Assembly (NCBI GenBank): GCA_013694495.1
Contig: JACDCH010000499.1
Coordinates: 1-7,659 of the forward strand
Origin: Acidimicrobiia bacterium
GTDB lineage: Bacteria; Actinomycetota; Acidimicrobiia; Acidimicrobiales; JACDCH01
Length of the DNA stretch: 7,659 nt
Direction of reading: 5' to 3'
A program made the position numbers and the translations under genes. The notes beneath the pieces were generated by a model. That model was not told the origin of the DNA, made no database searches, and was given only the letters and a program-made list of their open reading frames with translations. Positions 1 through 4,573 of the stretch are shown piece by piece; position 1 is the first letter of the stretch; every line of letters begins with the position of its first letter.

Positions 1-185
1 CAAGTCTCCAGATGGTTCTGCAGCACGATCCGGCTGGCCCGCTCCAGGGACCCCTGGACCGCCGACAGCTGCTTCATCAGGTCCGGGCAATAGGTGTCGT
101 CCTCCACCATGCGGATCACCGCATCCAAGTGACCCCTCGCCGTCTTCAACCGATTCATCACAGCACGCTCGTGGTTCGGCTTCAT
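1..185 (-). CDS. CsoR/FrmR-family metal-sensing transcriptional repressor, partial (cut by window start)
   Basis: The minus strand from ATG at 185 encodes at least 61 residues of the all-helical CsoR/FrmR/RcnR family: a helix 1 containing RLKTARGHLDAVIRMVED, then YCPDLMKQLSAVQG and a helix with RASRIVLQNHLET. Such proteins are small cytoplasmic tetramers that leave their operator when Cu(I) or another thiophilic ligand binds. Cys33 and His58 have the same 25-residue spacing as the Cys36-His61 ligand pair of M. tuberculosis CsoR; the third ligand would be residue 62, just outside the window, so copper specificity cannot be confirmed. Family length is about 85-110 residues, so roughly a third is missing. 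A palindromic operator lies 13-26 bp upstream of the start, suggesting autoregulation. A second, broken copy of the same gene's 5' end lies at 1514-1589. Confidence 0.9.
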   Translation of the reverse strand, partial: MKPNHERAVMNRLKTARGHLDAVIRMVEDDTYCPDLMKQLSAVQGSLERASRIVLQNHLET

Positions 186-193
186 AGCGATTA

Positions 194-213
194 CCCTACC
201 CCAGGTGGGGTGG
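194..213. promoter_or_regulatory. CsoR-type operator upstream of the first csoR-like gene
   Basis: The GC-rich inverted repeat ACCCCA-GG-TGGGGT (198-211) is flanked by CCCT on the left. It resembles the known M. tuberculosis cso operator, a GTGGG/CCCAC-type palindrome, and sits immediately upstream of the csoR-like start at 185, where it would overlap the promoter. A near-identical site precedes the second csoR copy (1597-1619). Binding is inferred from sequence and position. Confidence 0.65.
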
Positions 214-402
214 ATCTACTCGACGCCGCCACCACCCCACCTGCAGCAGCACTCGGAACGCCCTGCTGACGGGATCACACCGTGAAGCCACCTCTGGTGC
301 TCCGCCACGGACGCAGCCGATCGGTATCGACAACAGTTCCCCGTATGGCGAACCGAACCGGAGCGACTTCGAGGCGGCACTCGGCCACCCAGTGTCTGGT
401 GG

Positions 403-891
403 GTGCTGGCCATCCCCGGCTCATTCGCAGCCGTCCTCGGTGCGGTCGCCTTGGAGGTCGCGGGCGGGATGAACGCGAACTCATCGATACCGTCATGGGC
501 GCGCCTCGCGCCCCTGGCGTGGCCGCCATGGGCGAGGGTGCTGTGGTGGCTGGGCGTGGCACTGGCAGCGGCAACCTTCCGCGCCGGACTCCACAAGGTC
601 GGGATGGGTTCGCGACGCCTCGCTGATCTCTTGACCGTCGGGCCATTCGTGGCGTTTGCGGTGGGCATCGCCTGGGCGCCGATTGGGCGACCTGGCACTG
701 AGGCTCGCGGCTCATTCCTCCGTCGCCAATCTCTCCCACGAAGATCTTCGCCGCCCGGTCAATGGAGGGTTCGAAGCGCGAACCAAGCGAAGGTCAGCAC
801 CGCTAGGCTGAGTACGAAGGTCTGCATGTCGCGGTTGCTGCGCGTGGCCCACAGCAGGGGTCCGTACACGTTTACGGCGGCTACGGCCTGA
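403..891 (+). CDS. Putative multi-pass membrane protein, N- and C-termini uncertain
   Basis: I do not recognise the family. The frame from GTG 403 begins with a hydrophobic stretch of about 25 residues (LAIPGSFAAVLGAVALEVAG), then a short polar/proline region, then two more hydrophobic segments (VLWWLGVALAAATFRAG and LLTVGPFVAFAVGIAW), so three membrane segments are plausible up to about 685. The frame is open upstream to 286 with no start codon (it encodes PSVWW just before 403), and no SD precedes 403, so the true N-terminus may be elsewhere or frameshifted. After about 685 the reading becomes unlike protein; dropping one G from the GGG run at 685-687 gives a frame with better composition that stops at 811. 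As written, the ORF runs to 891 and overlaps the small minus-strand gene at 759-935, which argues that its 3' end is not real. Confidence 0.4.
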   Translation: MLAIPGSFAAVLGAVALEVAGGMNANSSIPSWARLAPLAWPPWARVLWWLGVALAAATFRAGLHKVGMGSRRLADLLTVGPFVAFAVGIAWAPIGRPGTEARGSFLRRQSLPRRSSPPGQWRVRSANQAKVSTARLSTKVCMSRLLRVAHSRGPYTFTAATA

Positions 892-935
892 AACGCAACG
901 CCGGCGTCGGTGCGAGGAAGAAGGAGGTCACGCAT
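759..935 (-). CDS. Small membrane-type hypothetical protein, 58 aa
   Basis: The minus strand from ATG 935 to TGA 759-761 encodes 58 residues. An N-terminal MRDLLLPRTDAGVAFQAVAA leads into a mildly hydrophobic stretch (AVAAVNVYGPLLWAT), a short charged linker (RSNRD) and a strongly hydrophobic C-terminal stretch (FVLSLAVLTFAWFAL) ending RTLH. One or two membrane passes are likely. An in-frame TAG at 948-950 leaves ATG 935 as the sensible start; the SD is weak (GGTGG about 5 bp upstream). The gene lies downstream of, and in the same direction as, the metal-binding-protein gene at 1039-1188, but a strong hairpin separates them. Family and function are unknown to me; the case rests on protein-like composition and clean ends. 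Confidence 0.55.
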   Translation of the reverse strand: MRDLLLPRTDAGVAFQAVAAVNVYGPLLWATRSNRDMQTFVLSLAVLTFAWFALRTLH

Positions 936-994
936 CGGGCCACCGGTCTATCGCACACCCCCGCACTTGGGGATCGATTCGGTATCTGAGGGGC

Positions 995-1032
995 GGCCTG
1001 GCCGGCTGACTGAGTTCACGGCCGGCCAGGCC
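995..1032 (-). terminator. Perfect 12-bp hairpin after the cysteine-rich gene
   Basis: GGCCTGGCCGGC (995-1006) pairs perfectly with GCCGGCCAGGCC (1021-1032) around a 14-nt loop. It starts 6 bp after the stop codon of the minus-strand gene at 1039-1188. No U-tract follows on the minus strand, as is common for actinobacterial terminators, so termination is inferred from position and stem strength. Confidence 0.7.
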
Positions 1033-1038
1033 CCGGGC

Positions 1039-1188
1039 TCAGCCCTCGACCTTCTCCATCGTCTTGTCGCAGCAGCACGTCGGGTTGCTGGTGCCCTGGC
1101 AGTCTGACGGAGCGGGCTTCGTGACCGTGAGCTCGCACCCGCACGAGTCGTCGGTACAGCGGTAGACCTCGCCTTGCTTGAACGCCAT
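1039..1188 (-). CDS. Small cysteine-rich metal-binding protein, desulforedoxin/metallothionein-like (49 aa)
   Basis: The product is 49 residues from ATG 1188, preceded by a GGAGG SD (1195-1199) with a 6-bp spacer. It begins MAFKQGEVYRCTDDSCGCEL and ends CCCDKTMEKVEG. It has seven cysteines: 11, 16, 18, 30, 38, 39 and 40. The layout EVYRC...CGC...CCC-D-K-M-E-K recalls desulforedoxin and the N-terminal domain of desulfoferrodoxin (EVYKC-x2-CG...CCG-x-x-M), which bind iron through four cysteines, but with an altered first knuckle and extra cysteines, as in a metallothionein-type sink. A soluble cytoplasmic protein binding a thiophilic metal is the best inference; which metal is unknown. The gene is transcribed leftward from a MerR-type promoter and its regulator gene (1268-1517) is divergent and broken. 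Confidence 0.8.
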   Translation of the reverse strand: MAFKQGEVYRCTDDSCGCELTVTKPAPSDCQGTSNPTCCCDKTMEKVEG

Positions 1189-1224
1189 CGGTGTCCTCCA
1201 GTTGTTTGGTTGTTCGATCCGCTG

Positions 1225-1258
1225 ACGGTAGAACCTTGACCCAGCGGCAATGTCAAGG
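1225..1258 (-). promoter_or_regulatory. MerR-type promoter/operator driving the cysteine-rich gene
   Basis: On the minus strand a -35 TTGACA (1251-1256) and a -10 TACCGT (1225-1230) are separated by 20 bp, the over-long spacer typical of promoters that MerR-family activators untwist. Within the spacer and -35 lies the inverted repeat CCTTGAC (1234-1240)/GTCAAGG (1252-1258), the usual form of metal-responsive MerR operators. It lies between the divergent merR-like start (1268) and the cysteine-rich gene (start 1188). Confidence 0.8.
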
Positions 1259-1267
1259 GGATCAAAG

Positions 1268-1517
1268 GTGACGACCTACACGATCGGCCACGCGGCCAAG
1301 GCGGCCGGGATCACCACCCCAGCCGCCCGGCTTTACGAAGCTCGCGGCCTCGTCGAGCCGGCGGAACGCACGCCCGCCGGGTAACCGGGTGCTCAGCCAC
1401 GAGGACGTGGAGGCCTTCGTCTTCGTACCCCACGCACGCGCACTCGGGTTGTCGCTCGATGCCATTGCGGAGATCTCAGCCATCGCCCAGAGCGGCGCAC
1501 CGTGTGACCGCACGCGG
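1268..1517 (+). pseudogene. MerR-family metal-responsive regulator, frameshifted and truncated
   Basis: From GTG 1268 (AAGGGG SD at 1255-1260) the frame reads a MerR winged-helix start: YTIGHAAKAAGITTPAARLY, then EARGLVEPAERTPAG, followed by a TAA at 1382-1384. The expected continuation YRVLSHEDVEAFVF resumes in the next frame from about 1385, so one extra A (TAAC for TAC) breaks the gene after 38 codons. The second frame gives the dimer-helix start (ARALGLSLDAIAEISAIAQS) and GAPCDRTR, whose Cys matches the conserved Cys at the start of the metal-binding region. It ends about 1517, where sequence antisense to a csoR copy begins. MerR proteins are about 120-145 residues; only about 82 are present and the C-terminal metal ligands are missing. 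It presumably once controlled the adjacent cysteine-rich gene. Confidence 0.88.
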
Positions 1518-1589
1518 ATCACCGCATCCAGGTGCCCCCGCGCCGTCTTGTGCCGGGTTGACCAACGCTTTCTCATGGATGCCCTTCAC
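1514..1589 (-). pseudogene. Second CsoR-family gene, 5' fragment with frameshift
   Basis: From GTG 1589 the minus strand encodes a CsoR-type start (MKGIHEKALVN), then after one extra C in the CCC run (1555-1557 on plus) the frame with KTARGHLDAVIR, identical over 12 residues to the csoR-like gene at 1-185. Homology stops at about 1514, at the junction with the merR fragment, so the ligand-bearing helices (the Cys and the His-x3-Cys positions) are absent. About 25 codons of roughly 90 remain. As it stands it cannot make a working sensor. Confidence 0.85.
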
Positions 1590-1596
1590 ATTGGAA

Positions 1597-1619
1597 CCCT
1601 ACCCCACCCGGGGTGGGGG
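1597..1619. promoter_or_regulatory. CsoR-type operator upstream of the csoR fragment
   Basis: CCCCACCC (1602-1609) and GGGTGGGG (1611-1618) form a perfect 8-bp inverted repeat around one G, preceded by ACCCT as in the first operator (194-213). It lies 13 bp upstream of the broken csoR start and 20 bp downstream of the stop of the cyclase-YHS gene. The intact repressor at 1-185 could still bind here. Confidence 0.6.
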
Positions 1620-1637
1620 ATGCTCCCCCGGTTGCCC

Positions 1638-2297
1638 TCAGGAGTCGCTTTCGGTCAGGTAGCGGTCAGGGTTGGCGGTGAACTGGTGAGCGCAGTCGAG
1701 GGAGCAGAACCAGTGCTCGACATCTGCGTGACGGAGGCGGCCCACTGCCGCCCGGCAGCTGACCCGCATGCGGCAGACGGGGTCGATGGTCAGGTCGATT
1801 CGCGTCGGGCACAGCTCGATAGCCCAGAGGTCGACGGCGTCGAGCACGTTGCGGAGGTGGTGGGCGCCGAGCGGGACGATGTCGAGCTCGAGGTCTCGCG
1901 CCGCGGCGACAACCGTGGCGGTGCAAAGTGCCTCTCCACTCCCGGCCCGGCCGGCCACGCGCGCGGCGAGATTGACCGTGCCGCCGAAGAAGTCTCCGTC
2001 ACGAACGAGCACCGCCCCGTGGTGTAGGCCCGCCCGCAGCTCGAGGAACAGCTCAGCGTCATAGCAGCTCTCGAACACCACTCGGACAGCGGCAAGCGCC
2101 GTGGCTGGGTCGGCGGCGGCCAGCATGACCGCGTCGCCGATGGTCTTCACCAGGCTCGTCTCGGTGGGAGCGACGGCCCGGCGAGTCGTGTCGACAAACG
2201 TGTCGATGAGGTCGACCGCGGTGGTGTCGCCGTGGACCTCGGTCAGGGCGGTGAAGCCGGCCAAGTCCACGAAGGCGATCGTCCGCTCCTCTGTCAC
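1638..2297 (-). CDS. Class III adenylate cyclase fused to a C-terminal YHS metal-binding domain
   Basis: The product is 219 residues. Residues 1-162 form a class III nucleotide cyclase catalytic domain with all expected active-site residues: metal ligands Asp11 (AFVDLAGFT) and Asp55 (KTIGDAVML), adenine-selecting Lys51 and Asp102 (GDFFGGTVN), and transition-state Asn109 and Arg113 (VNLAARV). It should therefore make cAMP from ATP as a dimer; no membrane segment is present. Residues 171-214 form a YHS domain (DPVCRM ... WFCSLDCAHQF ... NPDRYL) with Cys175, Cys198 and Cys202; this domain occurs in copper ATPases and metal chaperones. The GTG start at 2297 is chosen because it overlaps the stop of the upstream membrane-protein gene (GTGA, 4 bp), indicating translational coupling. 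The fusion suggests metal-dependent control of cAMP synthesis or simple metal capture; both are inference. Confidence 0.92.
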   Translation of the reverse strand: MTEERTIAFVDLAGFTALTEVHGDTTAVDLIDTFVDTTRRAVAPTETSLVKTIGDAVMLAAADPATALAAVRVVFESCYDAELFLELRAGLHHGAVLVRDGDFFGGTVNLAARVAGRAGSGEALCTATVVAAARDLELDIVPLGAHHLRNVLDAVDLWAIELCPTRIDLTIDPVCRMRVSCRAAVGRLRHADVEHWFCSLDCAHQFTANPDRYLTESDS

Positions 2298-2937
2298 CGT
2301 CGGGCTTTCCCACCGGCGACGAACGCGCCGATGTGCGCAGACGACCGTACCGTGAACACGAGCATCCCGAGGATGGCGGCGTACAGGGTGACCCCACCGA
2401 CCACCTGCAGGCCGCTGGACGGGCGCTCCGGCGGCTCGTAGAGGGGCCGTTGCACGCTGGCTGTCGCTTCGCCGCCGGCCAGCGGGGCCCACAGCTCGAC
2501 CTGCCGGTCCCCCTCGGTGAGCTCGACGTAGATGAACCAACGTCCCTCGGCCTCTGCATCGATGGCCCCGCGGTATCGGCAGGAGCCGGCGGCTTCGAGC
2601 GTGCACACGTTGGTGGTCCCGGCTCGACGGACCGCTGTGCGCCGGGCGATGAGGTCCCCGCAGGATGCAGAGCGGACGTCGAGCTCAACCGTCACTGATT
2701 CGGCGTCCACGCGCTCGACGGTGAGCGTGGCGTCACGGGTGGGGCGACCTTGGCCGGGGTCGTGGGCCCCGGCGTCAGGGGCCAGAGCGATGCCGACGCT
2801 CAGCGCCACGACCACGAGAGCGGCACCCGCCGCAGCGCCGTAGGCCGGGCCCAGCCGCCCCGGTGGGCGATCACGGAGACGCCGATGGCGGCCAGCCAGG
2901 CCAGCGCCAGGGCGGCCGGGAGCGCGGCGGCCGACAC
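2294..2937 (-). CDS. Membrane-anchored protein with extracytoplasmic domain, one frameshift near 2850
   Basis: Frame-corrected, the product has a first hydrophobic segment (AAALPAALALAWLAAIGVSV), then after the frame change near 2847-2852 a second (AAAGAALVVVALSVGIALAP), an extracytoplasmic domain of about 125 residues and a C-terminal membrane segment (VVGGVTLYAAILGMLVFTV) with a short basic tail. The outer domain is beta-rich in appearance, carries three cysteines (SASCGDL, TNVCTLE, GSCRYRG) and a GRWFIYVEL motif reminiscent of small periplasmic beta-sandwich proteins such as YtkA/CopC-like domains; I cannot assign the family. One missing G (TGGGCCC for TGGGGCCC) explains the frame change. 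The start is uncertain: GTG 2937 is the nearest in-frame candidate and lacks a good SD. Its stop overlaps the cyclase-YHS start by 4 bp, so the two are co-translated and probably work together. Confidence 0.65.
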
Positions 2938-2954
2938 GGCCGTGGCAGCGCCCC

Positions 2955-3195
2955 CAACGAGCTCTCGCCGCCTGGGATCGCGAGCACCAGCACGCCCAGC
3001 CGCTCAGCGCGGAGGACATCCACCAGGCGCTGGACCACGCTGGCGACCTCGCCCTGCCAGCTCGCCGAGGCCGAGCGCGAAACGAGGGCCCGGCTGTACC
3101 GGACCCTCGATCTCGTGCTGAACCTGGATCCTGTCGGAGACCCTCCGACCCTGGCTGTTCGGCTGCAGCTATGTGGTGGCGGGGGCAGGATTTGA
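2955..3195 (+). pseudogene. C-terminal remnant of a large serine recombinase (site-specific integrase)
   Basis: From about 2955 the plus strand reads LAAWDREHQHAQPLSAEDI, then HQALDHAGDLAL, and after one extra C (near 3055) continues LAEAERETRARLYRTLDLVL, NLDPVGDPPTLAVRLQL and CGGGGRI to TGA at 3193-3195. The long charged helix followed by R-A-x-LYRTLDL-x-L-x-DP and a Gly-rich end is the usual tail of actinobacterial large serine recombinases (coiled-coil region and C-terminus). The resolvase catalytic domain and zinc ribbon are absent: to the left lies the opposite-strand membrane-protein gene. The last codons fall inside the tRNA-fMet 3'-half copy (3174-3218), as expected for an integrase gene ending at its own attachment site. 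About 78 residues of several hundred remain. Confidence 0.7.
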
Positions 3196-3218
3196 ACCTG
3201 CGACCTTCGGGTTATGAG
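3174..3218 (-). tRNA. 3' half of an initiator tRNA-Met (CAT), attachment-site remnant
   Basis: Reading the minus strand from the anticodon loop: loop CTCATAA with anticodon CAT (3212-3218), 3' anticodon stem CCCGA (3207-3211), variable loop AGGTC (3202-3206), T-arm GCAGG-TTCAAAT-CCTGC with a perfect stem (3185-3201), 3' acceptor strand CCCCGCC, discriminator A and encoded CCA (3174-3184). The CCC after the loop is the initiator signature. The 5' side is missing: 3219-3223 does not pair with the anticodon stem and no D-arm or 5' acceptor follows. It is therefore a 45-nt half-tRNA, not a functional gene, and fits an att core for the adjacent recombinase. Confidence 0.85.
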
Positions 3219-3357
3219 TCACTCGAACCCCGTCCAGCAGGTGACAGTGGGTAGCGGCCAGTGCCCCTGAGCAGGGAGTTCTCGTGACGGCTCGTCCAGG
3301 TGGTCCAGCCGATCGGGCCTCGTATCGGCGTGTGCGTCGGCGAGCGGGGACAGGTCG
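3219..3357. other. Gap between att-like tRNA half and transporter fragment, no gene seen
   Basis: A short ORF crosses this stretch on the minus strand (68 codons, ending at 3219) but its composition is that of a chance frame, rich in Thr, Ala and Asp without a domain pattern. No convincing RNA, promoter or repeat was found. It holds the boundary between the recombinase/att scar and the transporter fragment. Confidence 0.4.
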
Positions 3358-3680
3358 TCATTCGCGCTGGCAGCAGTCGTCGCTTGAGTCGCGGTCGAGG
3401 TCGGTGGGCATGCAGCAGTCCTCACCGTTCCAGATCTCGCGGCCTTCGCGGGCGGCGAGGACGGCGATGCCGATGGCGGCGATCGGGTCGGCCCAGGACC
3501 AGCCGACGGTGGCGTTGAGAGCGAGGCCCCCGAGGAGAATGACGGAGAGGTAGGCGCAGAGGCGTGTCTCGCCGGCCTCGGCGATGAGGGCTCGGCTGCC
3601 GAGGGCGGTGCCGGTGCGGTGCTTGGCTAGGGCCAGGACGGGCATCACGATGACGGACGCGACGGCGAGCCCGATGCCGG
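3358..3680 (-). pseudogene. C-terminal half of a cation-efflux (CDF-like) transporter
   Basis: About 107 residues from GIGLAVASVIVMPVLALAKH to a stop at 3358-3360. It shows a membrane segment ending in the MPVLALAKHRTG motif, ALGSRALIAEAGETRLCAYL followed by hydrophobic SVILLGGLALNATVGWSW, then ADPIAAIGIAVLAAREGREI and a Cys-rich tail (EDCCMPTD ... DDCCQRE). The motifs match the last membrane helices of cation transporters related to the cation diffusion facilitator family, which export Zn, Co, Cd or similar ions by proton antiport. The first helices are absent: upstream, in the same frame, is sequence of an AAA ATPase (...ARSLHDLTG). The remaining piece cannot form a full transporter. The paired Cys-Cys motifs of the tail suggest metal binding. 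Confidence 0.78.
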
Positions 3681-4340
3681 TCAGGTCGTGCAGGCTTCGG
3701 GCGGCGGCGGCCGCGGGGTGCCCGCCCGCTGCCGCCTCGACCAGGTCGGCGACCTCCCGGGTGACAGCCCGTGGAGCTCCACGGCATCGCCCCACCGTCG
3801 GAGCTGGCCGGAGGCATCGGCGAAGGCGGGCGCCGCAGAGGTCTCGACGGGCCGGGCCGTCCCGACGACGAGGAGGCGGAGGGACGGCGCGACGGCGGCG
3901 ACGTGACCGAGCAGGGCGAGCGTGCCGGCATCGGCCCAGTGCAGGTCGTCGATGACGAGCAAGGCCGGCGCCGGCGCCGCGTGTCGCAGCCAGTCGGTGA
4001 CCCGCTCGAACTGCTCGACGCGGCCGGTGTCGGCGTCGGCGGCTTCCGAGGCCAGCTCCGGTGGCTCGCGCCCAGGGCCGGCCAGTTGGCCCAGCAGCTG
4101 GGTCCACGGCCACAACGCCGGGACGGCCGCCGTCTCCCAGCACGCCGACCATGCCACCGCGAAGCCGAAGGAGCGTGCCCGCCCGGCGACGTGCTCGGCA
4201 AGGGCCGTCTTGCCGATACCTGGCTCGCCCGAGAGCAGCACCATCCCGCCCCCGCCGGCGGCGGCGCGCTCGAGCCGGTCGACGAGGTGGCGCAGCTCCG
4301 CCACGCGTCCCACGAACGACATGAACGTCCGGGGCTCCAC
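3681..4340 (-). pseudogene. N-terminal ATPase domain of an AAA/LuxR-type regulator, frameshifted and fused to the transporter fragment
   Basis: GTG 4340 (or ATG 4322) opens a frame with SFVGRVAELRHLVDRLERA, Walker A GEPGIGKT, Walker B LLVIDDLHWAD and ARPVE, the order seen in the AAA_16 domain of large LuxR-family regulators and ATPase-cyclase proteins. At about 3755-3766 the frame changes by one missing base (GLSP... becomes ...TREVADLVEAAAGG) and continues to ARSLHDLTG, the place where this family normally reads LHxxTGGNPFFV. Instead the next residues belong to a cation transporter (3358-3680). About 220 of 900 or more residues remain; the helical repeats and output domain are lost. A GAGGAG about 11 bp before GTG 4340 is a possible distant SD. 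Confidence 0.8.
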
Positions 4341-4369
4341 GACGGCTACTGCTCCTCGGGCCGGAGCCC

Positions 4370-4543
4370 ATGGTCGTCCACTACGAGGACCACGACGACG
4401 TCATCGAGGCCCGAGACGCCTACTACCTCGCCCCGGGCCACGTGCCCGAGATCGAGTGCGGCACCGAGTTCGTGACGTTCAGCCCCGCCGAGGAGCTCCG
4501 CGCCACCGACGCGGCGATCACGGCCGCGTTGCAGGCGGGCTGA
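4370..4543 (+). pseudogene. Cupin-domain protein, C-terminal fragment
   Basis: The plus strand from ATG 4370 reads MVVHYEDHDDVIEARDAYYL, APGHVPEIECGTEFVTFSPA and a helical tail ending ALQAG before TGA at 4541-4543. The pattern V-x-Y-x-D-H-x-x-VIEA-x-x-AYYLAPGH-x-P is the second half of a small cupin barrel (motif 2 and the strand after it). Cupin motif 1 is missing: only a possible trace (HDGYCSSGR, in another frame at about 4338-4363) lies upstream, directly against the divergent AAA start. It looks like an intact gene cut when the AAA segment was joined here. It converges on the Rieske-TPP gene with 30 bp between stops. The substrate is unknown. Confidence 0.65.
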
Positions 4544-4573
4544 ACCCCGACCCGGGCTCGACCGCACGGCGGC

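Noticed and set aside
282..626. A 114-codon plus-strand ORF starting MKPPLVLRHG
   Set aside because: Arg-rich composition without hydrophobic or domain pattern; the neighbouring frame from 403 has clear membrane segments. Its ATG at 345 was considered as the true N-terminus joined by a frameshift, but has no SD.
216..739. Two overlapping minus-strand ORFs of 160 and 154 codons
   Set aside because: Both are antisense to the membrane-protein frame and rich in Arg, Pro and Ser, typical shadows.
1389..2027. A 212-codon plus-strand ORF
   Set aside because: Only its first 43 codons (the merR continuation) are real; the rest is antisense to the csoR fragment and the cyclase-YHS gene.
3174..3245. 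A complete tRNA-Met gene
   Set aside because: The 5' anticodon stem, D-arm and 5' acceptor strand are absent right of 3218; only the 3' half is present.
3771..4475. A 234-codon plus-strand ORF across the ATPase region
   Set aside because: It is the antisense shadow of the Walker A/B ATPase frame and of the wrong frame of the cupin.
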